From JAFARE01 sp963777285 (GTDB lineage: Bacteria > Chloroflexota > Dormibacteria > Aeolococcales > Aeolococcaceae): a stretch of 64,000 bases of DNA. The position numbers and the translations under genes were made by a program. The stretch lies in NCBI GenBank assembly GCA_963777285.1, contig CAVZPR010000001.1, positions 992,001 to 1,056,000 on the forward strand. The letters run 5' to 3'. Shown piece by piece: positions 1-7,847 of this stretch; position 1 is the first letter of the stretch; each line of letters opens with the position of its first letter. The notes under the pieces are model-generated. The model was given only the letters and a program-made list of their open reading frames with translations, did no database searches and had not been told where the DNA came from.

Positions 1-598
1 ATCCTCGCGCTGGACGCCGGCACCCTGGCGCTGAAGGAACTCGTGGCAGCTGCCCTCGAGCCAGCGTACGACCGATTCCGACTGGGGCACGACGCCGATC
101 CTGTTCAGCGACGCGCAGGGCAACGCGCTCGTCGCCGCCACCAACAAGAACGGGTACACGTACGCATGGAAACGCGGCAGCCTCGCCGCCGGCTACGTGT
201 GGCGCAAGCAGATCGCGCTGCCCGGCGACTGTCCGCAGTGCGGTGACGGGAGCGTGTCCTCGATGGCGTTCGCCGGCGGCACGCTCTTCGCGGCGGGCGG
301 CAAGACGACGATCAATGGCACGAGCTGCCCGGGCGCGGTGCGCGCGCTCGATCCGGCGAACGGCGCCGTCATCTGGGAGCACCCGGCGCCGGGCGCCGTC
401 ATCCCTGCGCTCGCGTACGACAACGGGCTGGTGATCGACGGCGCCGGCTCGACCATGGAGGTCCTCAACAGCGCCACGGGATCCGCCCTGTACACGTACA
501 CGGCGGGAAACGTCTTCTACGGCGCGCCCAGCGTCGCCGCAGGAAAGATCTTGATCGGGTCCACCGACGGCAACGTGTACGCCTTCGCTCCATCGTGA
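1..598 (+). CDS. PQQ-type beta-propeller protein, C-terminal part, apparently frameshifted
   Basis: This is the 3' end of a gene that begins before the window. The product resembles PQQ/BamB-like beta-propeller repeat proteins: blades such as ILALDAGTLAL and VYAFAPS carry the usual 'xxALDxxxGxxxW' repeat, and Gly/Thr/Trp spacing recurs every 40-50 residues. From about base 41 to the TGA at 596-598 it is open in frame 2. The first blade (bases 1-39) reads well only in frame 1, and frame 2 has a stop at 32-34. One surplus base around 34-43 would explain this and restore LALKE-SWQLPSS. It may be an assembly error or a true pseudogene. Cysteine pairs (CPQC, SCPG) fit an exported protein. The substrate is unknown; a lone repeat protein or a dehydrogenase fragment are both possible. 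Confidence 0.6.
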
Positions 599-630
599 GC
601 TGAAAGCTGCGCGGGCCGTAGACTGGGATC

Positions 631-2724
631 GTGGCCACGTCAGCTGGACAGGGCGGCGCGCCGCGCCGCTTCGATTCGCTGTATGCACACGGTTTCCTGC
701 GGGTCGCCGCCGTGGTGCCGCGGCTGCGCGTCGCCGACCCCGCATACAACGTCGAGCGGATGATCGAGCTCGCGGCGCGCGCGGCCGCGGACGGCGCTGC
801 GCTGATCGTCTTTCCCGAGCTCGGCATCAGCGGGTACTCCAATGAGGACCTGTTCCACCAGGAGGCGCTCACCGCCGCCTCGCACGCGGCGCTGGATCGC
901 CTGCTGCGCGAGACCGCCGCGCTGCAGGCGGTCGTCGTCGCCGGCGCCCCGTTGCGCGCCGAGGGACGCCTGTTCAACACCGCGGTCGTCATGCACGCGG
1001 GAAACGTCCTCGGTGTAGCGCCCAAGAGCTACCTGCCCAACTATCGCGAGTTCTACGAGGCACGTCAGTTCGCCGCCGCGCGCGACGCGGTGGGCGACAC
1101 CATCGAGGTCGCCGGCGACGTCGTGCCGTTCGGCGCGGACCTTCTCTTCGAAGCGCACGACATCCCGGGCTTTGTGCTGCACGCGGAGATCTGCGAGGAC
1201 CTGTGGGTGCCGATACCGCCGAGCACCTACGCGGCGCTCGCGGGCGCCACCGTGCTGGCGAACCTTTCCGCCAGCAACGTCACGATCGGCAAGGCGGAAT
1301 ACCGGCGCATGCTCTGCACGTCGCAGTCGGCACGGCTCATCGCCGCCTCGGTGTACACGGCGGCCGGCGACGGCAAGTCGACGACGGACCTCGCCTGGGA
1401 CGGCCAGGCGCTCGTCTGCGAGAACGGCAGCGTTCTCGCCGAGGGCGCGCGATTCTCGGGCGAGGAGCAGCTGATCACCGCCGACGTGGATCTCGACCGG
1501 CTGGCGGCGGATCGCATGCGCATGACCAGCTTCCGCGACAACGTGCACGACCACCGCGACACGCTCGCGGCCATGCGCCGCGTGACCTTCGAGGTGGGTG
1601 TCGACGCCGCCACGACGCTCCCGCTGCGCCGCGCGGTCGACCGCTTCCCCTACGTGCCGTCCGACCCCGCGTCGCGGGCTGAACGATGCGGCGACGTCTA
1701 CCGGATCCAGGTGAACGGCCTGGCCACCCGGCTGCGCTCCACCGGCATCCGCAAGGCCGTCATCGGCGTGTCGGGAGGCCTGGACTCGACGCAGGCGCTC
1801 ATCGTCGCCGCGCGCACCATGGACGTGCTCGGCCTGCCCAGGACCAACGTGCTCGCCTACACCATGCCGGGCTTCGCCACCAGCACGACGACGCTGCAGA
1901 ACGCACGCCGCCTCATGCAGTCACTCGGCGTGACCGCGGCCGAGATCGACATCCGGCCTGCGGCGACGCAGATGCTGCGCGACATCGGCCACCCTGCCGG
2001 GGGCGGCGCGCGGGAGTACGACGTCACCTTCGAGAACGTTCAGGCGGGCGAGCGCACCTCACACCTGTTCCGCCTCGGCAACCGCCACAACGCGCTGGTG
2101 GTGGGCACAGGCGACCTGAGCGAGCTGGCGCTGGGTTGGTGCACGTACGGCGTGGGCGATCAGATGTCGCACTACAACGTCAACGCGTCGGTGCCCAAGA
2201 CCCTGATCCAGTTCCTGATCCGCTGGGTGATCGACTCCGGTGAGCTTGGCGACGACGCCAACGACGTGCTGCGCGCCATCGTCGCCACCGTCATCTCACC
2301 GGAGCTGGTTCCCGGCGACGCGGGCCAGGCGGAGCCCGGGCAGCGCAGCGAGGATGTCGTCGGACCGTTCGAGCTGCAGGACTTCTTCCTCTATCACGTG
2401 CTGCGTTTCGGATTCAGGCCGAGCAAGGTCGCGTTTCTCGCGCACCATGCGTGGCACGACCGCGGCGCCGGCGCCTGGCCCGACCTGATCCCGGAGGCGT
2501 CGTGGCACGAGTACTCGATGGCCGACATCAAGCGATGGCTGCGCGTGTTCCTGCAACGATTCTTCGAGTACAGCCAGTTCAAACGCTCGGCGGTGCCCAA
2601 CGCACCCAAGGTTGGATCGGGCGGTTCCCTCTCCCCTCGCGGCGACTGGCGTGCGCCCAGCGACGCGACCGCGGCGGTGTGGCTCGAGGAGTTGGATCGC
2701 GCCGTGCCGGACGCGCTCGACTGA
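631..2724 (+). CDS. nadE: Glutamine-dependent NAD(+) synthetase
   Basis: This enzyme amidates nicotinic acid adenine dinucleotide to NAD+ using glutamine and ATP, the last step of NAD synthesis in the cytosol. The 697-residue protein has the long two-domain form. The N-terminal nitrilase-type glutaminase shows the catalytic triad E63 (FPELG), K132 (PKSYLPNY) and C188 (EICEDLW). The C-terminal synthetase has the ATP-pyrophosphatase loop SGGLDS at 381-386. The length matches the roughly 680-residue actinobacterial type rather than the short ammonia-dependent enzyme. The start is GTG 631, 32 bases after the preceding stop. ppa follows after one base, so the two are almost certainly co-transcribed; pyrophosphatase would remove the PPi that NadE releases. 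Confidence 0.95.
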   Translation: MATSAGQGGAPRRFDSLYAHGFLRVAAVVPRLRVADPAYNVERMIELAARAAADGAALIVFPELGISGYSNEDLFHQEALTAASHAALDRLLRETAALQAVVVAGAPLRAEGRLFNTAVVMHAGNVLGVAPKSYLPNYREFYEARQFAAARDAVGDTIEVAGDVVPFGADLLFEAHDIPGFVLHAEICEDLWVPIPPSTYAALAGATVLANLSASNVTIGKAEYRRMLCTSQSARLIAASVYTAAGDGKSTTDLAWDGQALVCENGSVLAEGARFSGEEQLITADVDLDRLAADRMRMTSFRDNVHDHRDTLAAMRRVTFEVGVDAATTLPLRRAVDRFPYVPSDPASRAERCGDVYRIQVNGLATRLRSTGIRKAVIGVSGGLDSTQALIVAARTMDVLGLPRTNVLAYTMPGFATSTTTLQNARRLMQSLGVTAAEIDIRPAATQMLRDIGHPAGGGAREYDVTFENVQAGERTSHLFRLGNRHNALVVGTGDLSELALGWCTYGVGDQMSHYNVNASVPKTLIQFLIRWVIDSGELGDDANDVLRAIVATVISPELVPGDAGQAEPGQRSEDVVGPFELQDFFLYHVLRFGFRPSKVAFLAHHAWHDRGAGAWPDLIPEASWHEYSMADIKRWLRVFLQRFFEYSQFKRSAVPNAPKVGSGGSLSPRGDWRAPSDATAAVWLEELDRAVPDALD

Positions 2725-2725
2725 C

Positions 2726-3208
2726 GTGCTCTTCGACGTCGTCATCGAGATCCCGCGCGGCAGCCGCAACAAGTATGTCGTCGACGAGCGCACGGGGAGA
2801 CTGGAGCTGGAGCGCGCCATGTGGACCGCCAGCCGCTATCCCCTCGACTACGGGTACATCCGTGGCACGCGCGGCGAGGACGGCGACGCCCTGGACGCGC
2901 TAGTGGTGCTCGACGAGGCCGCGGTGCCCGGGTGCCACGTGCGCTGCCGCGCCGTCGCCGTGCTGGAGATGGAGGACCAGGAGGGCATCGACCACAAGAT
3001 CCTGGCGGTTCCCGCCTGGGACCGCGCTCGCACCTGGCGCGGCGTCCGCGACGTCCCCCGCGCCATCCGAGAGGAGATCGAACACTTCTTCGAGGTGTAC
3101 AAGGACCTGGAGCCGGGAAGCTTCAGCCGGGTCAGCGGCTGGAGGGGACGTGAGGTAGCGGAGCGCGTGCTGCGCCAGGCGATGCGCCGCGAGGCGGATT
3201 CCGCCTAA
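2726..3208 (+). CDS. ppa: Inorganic pyrophosphatase, family I
   Basis: The enzyme hydrolyses pyrophosphate to phosphate in the cytosol, driving biosynthetic reactions. The 160-residue product has the family I signature: the metal-binding aspartates of EDGDALDAL near residue 55, DYGY just before it, and KYVVDE with the substrate-binding Lys near the N-terminus. The frame is open further upstream, but the family begins at the strand LFDVVIEIPRGS. I therefore take GTG 2726, one base after the nadE stop. The pairing with nadE is metabolically coherent because NadE makes PPi. Its TAA stop interlocks with the stop of the convergent response regulator (bases 3205-3208). Confidence 0.93.
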   Translation: MLFDVVIEIPRGSRNKYVVDERTGRLELERAMWTASRYPLDYGYIRGTRGEDGDALDALVVLDEAAVPGCHVRCRAVAVLEMEDQEGIDHKILAVPAWDRARTWRGVRDVPRAIREEIEHFFEVYKDLEPGSFSRVSGWRGREVAERVLRQAMRREADSA

Positions 3209-3600
3209 CCGGCCACCACCGGCGCCCAGCGGCGTGTCATCTCGGTGAGACGCGCCGGGGTGGTGTGCGCCTTGATCAGGTACTCCTGCGCCCCCAGCGC
3301 CATGCCGCGGTCGACCAGCTCCTGGTCGCTGAAGTTCGTGAGAATGATGACCGGAACATGGCGCGTCGCCTCCGCCGCGCGCAGGCGCTCCAGCACCTCC
3401 AGTCCACCCATCTGCGGCAGACCCAGGTCCAGATATATGAGCTGCGGCGACAAGTCGGCCGCGAGGCGCAGCGCCTCCTCTCCGGTGGTCGCTGTGGTGA
3501 CGTCGTAGCCCTTCGCCGTCAGCTGCAGGCGGTACATCTCGGAGACGCCTTCGTCGTCCTCGACCATGAGCAGCCGCACCGCCGTTGCGGGATCAGCCAT
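3205..3600 (-). CDS. Receiver-only response regulator (CheY-like)
   Basis: The 131-residue protein consists of a single receiver domain with no output domain. The acidic pair is in MVEDDEG, the phospho-acceptor Asp in YLDLGLPQMGG, the switch Thr in IILTN and the conserved Lys in YLIKAH. It probably acts by protein contact or as a phosphorelay intermediate rather than by binding DNA. ATG 3600 overlaps the end of the upstream kinase gene by 8 bases; an in-frame GTG at 3615 would add five residues. It is the last gene of the KOR-kinase operon, and the overlap implies translational coupling to the kinase, its likely phosphodonor. The target is not visible in the window. Confidence 0.88.
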   Translation of the reverse strand: MADPATAVRLLMVEDDEGVSEMYRLQLTAKGYDVTTATTGEEALRLAADLSPQLIYLDLGLPQMGGLEVLERLRAAEATRHVPVIILTNFSDQELVDRGMALGAQEYLIKAHTTPARLTEMTRRWAPVVAG

Positions 3601-4984
3601 CGGCGCGCGCTTCACCGCTCGACGATCGTGGCAGCCGCAGCGTGAACACGCTGCCCTCGCCGGGACGGGATGACGCGCTGATGTCGCCGCCGTGCATCAG
3701 GGCGAGGCTGCGCGAGAGATAGAGCCCCAGGCCGACGCCCTCGATCCCGGCTGACGCGGCCGCCTCGAGGCGGCGGAAGGGCTGAAAGAGCCGCGCGAGA
3801 TCGTGTGCCGGTATCCCGATCCCGCGGTCGGCCACGTCGATCGCGGTCCACTCCGGCTCGCCGCGCACGGTGATCACGACCTCGCCACCATCAGGCGAAT
3901 ACTTGATGGCGTTGGAGACGAGATTGGCAAGAATCGTCTCGGCATCATCAGCATCTGCCAGGGCGTGGAGCGACAGGTCGCCGCCGATGCTGATCGTGCG
4001 GCCGCCGGGGCCGGCGGCGTCCCCGACCTTGGCGACGACGTGTCGCACAACGTCGGCTGCGAGCATGTCCCCCGCCGGCGGCCGTTCTGCCTGTTCCACC
4101 AGCCGGCTCGCGGTCAGCAGCCGGTCGACGAGCCGGTTCATCTGAGCCATCCGCAGGGTCATCACCGGCAGGACGCGGGCCGCGCCGGCCGGCATCTCTC
4201 CCAGCGCTCCCTCTTCGAGCATCGACAGGTAGCCGAGGACGAGCGTGATGGGCGTGCGCAGCTCGTGGGACGCGAGCTGCAGGAACTCCGACTTCTCGCG
4301 CTCCAGCTCCGCCATTCGTGCGGCATGCGCCTGCAGGCGCACCCGCTCGTCCTCCTGCATCTGGCGCACGCGCTGCTCCGCCTCGTAGCCCTGCCACACG
4401 AGCGCCGCGGCGCGAGCCGCCAGGCGCATGATCCACTCGTCCTGGTCGCTGAATCCCGAACCGGAGTCGAAAGCGATCAGCGCGCCGATCGGCTCCGCGG
4501 CCGTGCGCCACGGAACGGCCAGAAGGTCGCGCGCACCGGCCGCCTCCAGGAGACGGGCGTAGGCGCGGTCGATGCCCGGTTCGTGGCGGCGCACCATGCT
4601 CGCCTGGCCGCCATAGAGCAGCGGCCCGATGCCGTCTGCGTTGCCCTCGCGCGGCAACGGCAGGCGCAGCCCGTGCACCCGATCGGTGCCGAACCCGTAG
4701 GCGTCGCGCAGCGCGGCGAGCTCGCGGCCCGAGATGCGCCAGAACGCGGCGCGCTCGGCGTTCGCCAGCTGCGCCACCGTCTGGCTCATCTTGCCGAAGA
4801 ACCCGGCCGGCTCGTCGCTGGCGGCGACGTGTTGCGAGATCAGCGTCAGGGTCTCCAGGCCGCGACGCTGGGCGTTGCGCACCTCCTCGACGAGGTCCAT
4901 CGCCTGCTGCCGGCCGGCTGCGGTGAGAGGAGCGGTGGTGTCGAGGCTTCCGGGAGTGTCAGCCACCCCGCCCTGCGCGCTCAC
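3593..4984 (-). CDS. Soluble GAF-domain sensor histidine kinase
   Basis: This predicted cytosolic kinase of about 463 residues has no membrane segment. An N-terminal GAF-like sensor (about residues 45-180, with the LAVPW and GALIAFDSG strands) is followed by a coiled-coil linker and a HisKA domain with the phospho-His in ASHELRTP near residue 240. The HATPase_c domain shows N box NLVSNAIKYSPDGG, G1 DRGIGIP, F box and G2 GVGLGLYLS. GTG 4984 overlaps the KOR beta stop as GTGA; an in-frame GTG at 4966 is an alternative start. It sits between KOR beta and a receiver-only regulator, so a redox or metabolite signal tied to KOR flux is an attractive inference. The GAF ligand cannot be read from sequence. 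Confidence 0.9.
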   Translation of the reverse strand: MSAQGGVADTPGSLDTTAPLTAAGRQQAMDLVEEVRNAQRRGLETLTLISQHVAASDEPAGFFGKMSQTVAQLANAERAAFWRISGRELAALRDAYGFGTDRVHGLRLPLPREGNADGIGPLLYGGQASMVRRHEPGIDRAYARLLEAAGARDLLAVPWRTAAEPIGALIAFDSGSGFSDQDEWIMRLAARAAALVWQGYEAEQRVRQMQEDERVRLQAHAARMAELEREKSEFLQLASHELRTPITLVLGYLSMLEEGALGEMPAGAARVLPVMTLRMAQMNRLVDRLLTASRLVEQAERPPAGDMLAADVVRHVVAKVGDAAGPGGRTISIGGDLSLHALADADDAETILANLVSNAIKYSPDGGEVVITVRGEPEWTAIDVADRGIGIPAHDLARLFQPFRRLEAAASAGIEGVGLGLYLSRSLALMHGGDISASSRPGEGSVFTLRLPRSSSGEARADG

Positions 4985-6030
4985 CGCGCGCCGATGCGCG
5001 CAAGCTCGGCCGCCCCGGGACACAGTGCGGCGTGCGGCAGGGACGCGAGCGGACGTTTCGACGTCGCCGCGGTCTCGTGCATGTCGGGCGTGGACTCGTC
5101 GACGTACAGCAACCCGGTGACGACCTCGCCGCGGCTCTGCGCATCTTGCAGGTAGGCCGTCACGGCACGCCGGTTGGTGGGGTCGTATCCGTCGGGGAGC
5201 GACCGGAAGCGGATGGCCGCGCCATCGTGCATGGTGACGCTGACCAGTTCGTCGGGCGGGATCTCCGCGGTGATCTCGGGCGCGGGTGGGACGAAGTCGG
5301 TCTCCGTCAGCTTGACCTCGTGCTGCCGGGTGAACAGGTAGCTCTTGGTCGAGCCCTCGTGGTCGTTGAACGTGACGCAGGGCGAGATGACGTCGACGAT
5401 GGCGAGGCCCCGATGCGTCAGCGCGGCCTTGAGGATGGGCACCAGCTGGCCCTTGTCGCCGGAGAAGCCGCGCGCCAGGAACGTCGCGCCGAGGCTGAGC
5501 CCGAGAGCTATGGGATCGATCGGCGACAGCTGATTGGCCTCGCCATGCTTGGCCTTGGAGCCGACGTCCGCCGACGCCGAGAACTGGCCCTTGGTGAGCC
5601 CGTACACGCCGTTGTTCTCGAGCACGTACAGCATGCGCACGTTGCGCCGGATCAGGTGCCCCAGGTGCCCCAACCCGATGGAGAGCGAGTCGCCGTCGCC
5701 GGAGATGCCGACGAACACCAGGTCGCGGTTCGCCGCGCTCGCGCCGGTGGCGATCGGCGCCATGCGCCCGTGCGCGGAGTTGAACCCGTGCGCGCCTCGC
5801 GCGAAATACGCGGTGGTCTTGCCCGAGCAGCCGATGCCGCTCATCTTGGCGATCATGTGCGGCGGGATGGCCAGCTCCCAGAGCGCGTGCACCAGCGCCG
5901 CGGTGATGGAGTCGTGGCCGCAGCCGGCGCATAGCGTGGACATGGCGCCCTCGTAGTCACGCACGCTCAGCCCCGCCGCGTTCCGGTGCAATCCGGGATG
6001 GACCACGGACGGTTTGATGATCGACGGCAC
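4981..6030 (-). CDS. korB: 2-oxoacid:ferredoxin oxidoreductase, beta subunit (KorB type)
   Basis: This is the thiamine-diphosphate and [4Fe-4S] subunit of a 2-oxoacid:acceptor oxidoreductase, which decarboxylates 2-oxoglutarate or a similar oxoacid to acyl-CoA and reduces ferredoxin. The 349 residues contain the four cluster cysteines expected for the family: two in LCAGCGHDS, one in GIGCSGK and one in SPCVTFND. The TPP/Mg motif GDGDSLSIGLGHL...NNGVYG is also present. GTG 6030 lies two bases after the alpha stop; an in-frame ATG nearer the CAGC motif would remove the N-terminal arm. The C-terminal tail is about 60 residues longer than in minimal beta subunits. Whether the substrate is 2-oxoglutarate or pyruvate is not settled by the sequence. 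Confidence 0.92.
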   Translation of the reverse strand: MPSIIKPSVVHPGLHRNAAGLSVRDYEGAMSTLCAGCGHDSITAALVHALWELAIPPHMIAKMSGIGCSGKTTAYFARGAHGFNSAHGRMAPIATGASAANRDLVFVGISGDGDSLSIGLGHLGHLIRRNVRMLYVLENNGVYGLTKGQFSASADVGSKAKHGEANQLSPIDPIALGLSLGATFLARGFSGDKGQLVPILKAALTHRGLAIVDVISPCVTFNDHEGSTKSYLFTRQHEVKLTETDFVPPAPEITAEIPPDELVSVTMHDGAAIRFRSLPDGYDPTNRRAVTAYLQDAQSRGEVVTGLLYVDESTPDMHETAATSKRPLASLPHAALCPGAAELARIGAR

Positions 6031-6032
6031 CG

Positions 6033-7847
6033 TCAGACCTCCAGCTGCGCTTTCACGCTGTCGACCACGTCCCCGGCGCTGAGCGGAAAGCCGCCGTACG
6101 CCAGCACCGAACGGAGCGAGCTCTTGGGCACCGGCGTCTCCAGCACGAGCAGCGAACGCAGCTGCGCGTCGCGGTTCTGCTCCACCACGAACACCACGTC
6201 GTGGCGTGAGAGGAACTGCTCCACCGCATCCCCGAAGGGAAACGCGCGCACCCGCATGTAGTCGGCGAGGATGCCGTCCGCCGCCAGCTCGTCGAGCGCC
6301 TCCCGCACCGCGAGGTCGCACCCGCCAAGCGTCACGACGCCGATGCCGGCGCCCTCGCGAAGCTCCACGATCGGCTGCGGCACGTGGCGCGCCGCGGCGG
6401 CGTGCTTGCGCCTGAGCCGGTCGAGCACCGCCTGGTACTCGTGCGGCGTCTCCGTGTACGCGCCCTCGCGCGTGTGCCCCGAGCCGCGGGTGAAGTACGC
6501 GCCCTTGGCGCTGACCCCGGGCAGCGTGCGCGGCGTCACGAAGTCCTCGTCCTCATCGGCGTAACGACGGAACACGTCGATCCGCTCCAGGTCCTCCGCG
6601 TTCAGCACGCGGCCACGCTCGGGGACGTACGCGTCGTCCCACACCAACGTGGGCGTCACCCAGTCGTTCATGCCGACGTCGAGGTCGGAGAGCATCAGCA
6701 CAGGCGTCTGGAAGCGGTCGGCGAGGTCGAACGCCGTCACCGCCAGCTCGAAGCATTCGGTGGGATTCGCCGGGAAGAGGAGGATGTGCTTGGTGTCTCC
6801 GTGCGACGCGTACGCGCACGCCAGGATGTCGCCCTGCTGCGTGCGCGTGGGCATTCCCGTCGACGGGCCCACGCGCTGCACGTCGACGACCACCGCGGGG
6901 ATCTCCGCATAGCAGGCGAGGCCCAGCAGCTCGCTCATCAGGGAGATGCCGGGGCCGGACGTGGACGTGAACGCGCGGCTGCCCGCCCACGACGCGCCGA
7001 TCACCATGCCGATGGCGGCCAGCTCGTCCTCGGCCTGCAGCACCAGGTAGTTGTTGCGCCCCGTCTCGGGGTCGCGCCGGTAGCGCTGGCAGAAGCGCGT
7101 GAACGCATCCATCAGCGACGTGGATGGGGTGATCGGATACCAGGCCGCGACTGTCGCGCCGGCGTAGAGGCACCCCAGCGCGGCGGCGGTGTTGCCGTCG
7201 ATCAGCACCGAGTCGCGGGTCGCGTCCAGGGGCTCGACGTGGCAGGCGATGGGACAGCCGAAGTGCTCCATCGCGTAGTCGTGGCCGAGGCGCAGCGCCA
7301 GCTGGTTCGAGTCGCGCAGCTTGTCCTTGCCCGCAAAGCGCTCGGCCAGCAGCGCGGCGACGACGTCCATGTCGATGCCCAGCACGGCCACCAGTGCACC
7401 GGCATACGCGATGTTCTTCATCAGGATGCGTTCGCGCGCACCGCGGAACGACTCGTTGACCATGTGCGCCAGGGGCACGCCCAGGTAGGTCACGTCGTTG
7501 CGGACCAGCCCCGGATCGAGCGGCCACGACGAGTCGTACATCACGTAGCCGCCGCGCCGCACCTCGCGGATGTCGCGACCGTATGTCTGCGCGTTCATGG
7601 CCACCATGACGTCGTACTCGCGCGCCCGGGCGACGTACCCGCGGTGGTTGACACGGATCTCGTACCACGTGGGCAGGCCCTGGATGTTCGAGGGGAACAG
7701 GTTCTTTCCGGAGACAGGCACGCCCATGCGGAAGATCGCGCGCATGAGCAGGTTGTTCGCGCTGGACGAACCGGTGCCGTTCACGTTGGCCAGCTTGAGC
7801 GCGAAGTCGTTGACGCGCAGCGCGGGCGGCGCGGCCTGGGTCGTCAT
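6033..7847 (-). CDS. korA: 2-oxoacid:ferredoxin oxidoreductase, fused gamma-alpha subunit (KorA type)
   Basis: The 604-residue protein has an N-terminal gamma (catalytic) domain at about 1-185, beginning VNDFALKLANVNGTGSSSAN. The alpha pyrimidine-binding domain follows from about residue 235, with the YPITPSTSLMD motif and SGPGISLMSE. This fused architecture is typical of KorA in actinobacterial and chloroflexal two-subunit enzymes, which lack a separate delta ferredoxin subunit. ATG 7847 shares its A with the TGA of the upstream FAD/Fe-S gene (TGATG), so translation is coupled. The upstream protein, with two C-terminal ferredoxin clusters, is a plausible built-in electron acceptor, possibly passing electrons to NAD(P). 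That coupling is inferred from gene order. Confidence 0.93.
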   Translation of the reverse strand: MTTQAAPPALRVNDFALKLANVNGTGSSSANNLLMRAIFRMGVPVSGKNLFPSNIQGLPTWYEIRVNHRGYVARAREYDVMVAMNAQTYGRDIREVRRGGYVMYDSSWPLDPGLVRNDVTYLGVPLAHMVNESFRGARERILMKNIAYAGALVAVLGIDMDVVAALLAERFAGKDKLRDSNQLALRLGHDYAMEHFGCPIACHVEPLDATRDSVLIDGNTAAALGCLYAGATVAAWYPITPSTSLMDAFTRFCQRYRRDPETGRNNYLVLQAEDELAAIGMVIGASWAGSRAFTSTSGPGISLMSELLGLACYAEIPAVVVDVQRVGPSTGMPTRTQQGDILACAYASHGDTKHILLFPANPTECFELAVTAFDLADRFQTPVLMLSDLDVGMNDWVTPTLVWDDAYVPERGRVLNAEDLERIDVFRRYADEDEDFVTPRTLPGVSAKGAYFTRGSGHTREGAYTETPHEYQAVLDRLRRKHAAAARHVPQPIVELREGAGIGVVTLGGCDLAVREALDELAADGILADYMRVRAFPFGDAVEQFLSRHDVVFVVEQNRDAQLRSLLVLETPVPKSSLRSVLAYGGFPLSAGDVVDSVKAQLEV

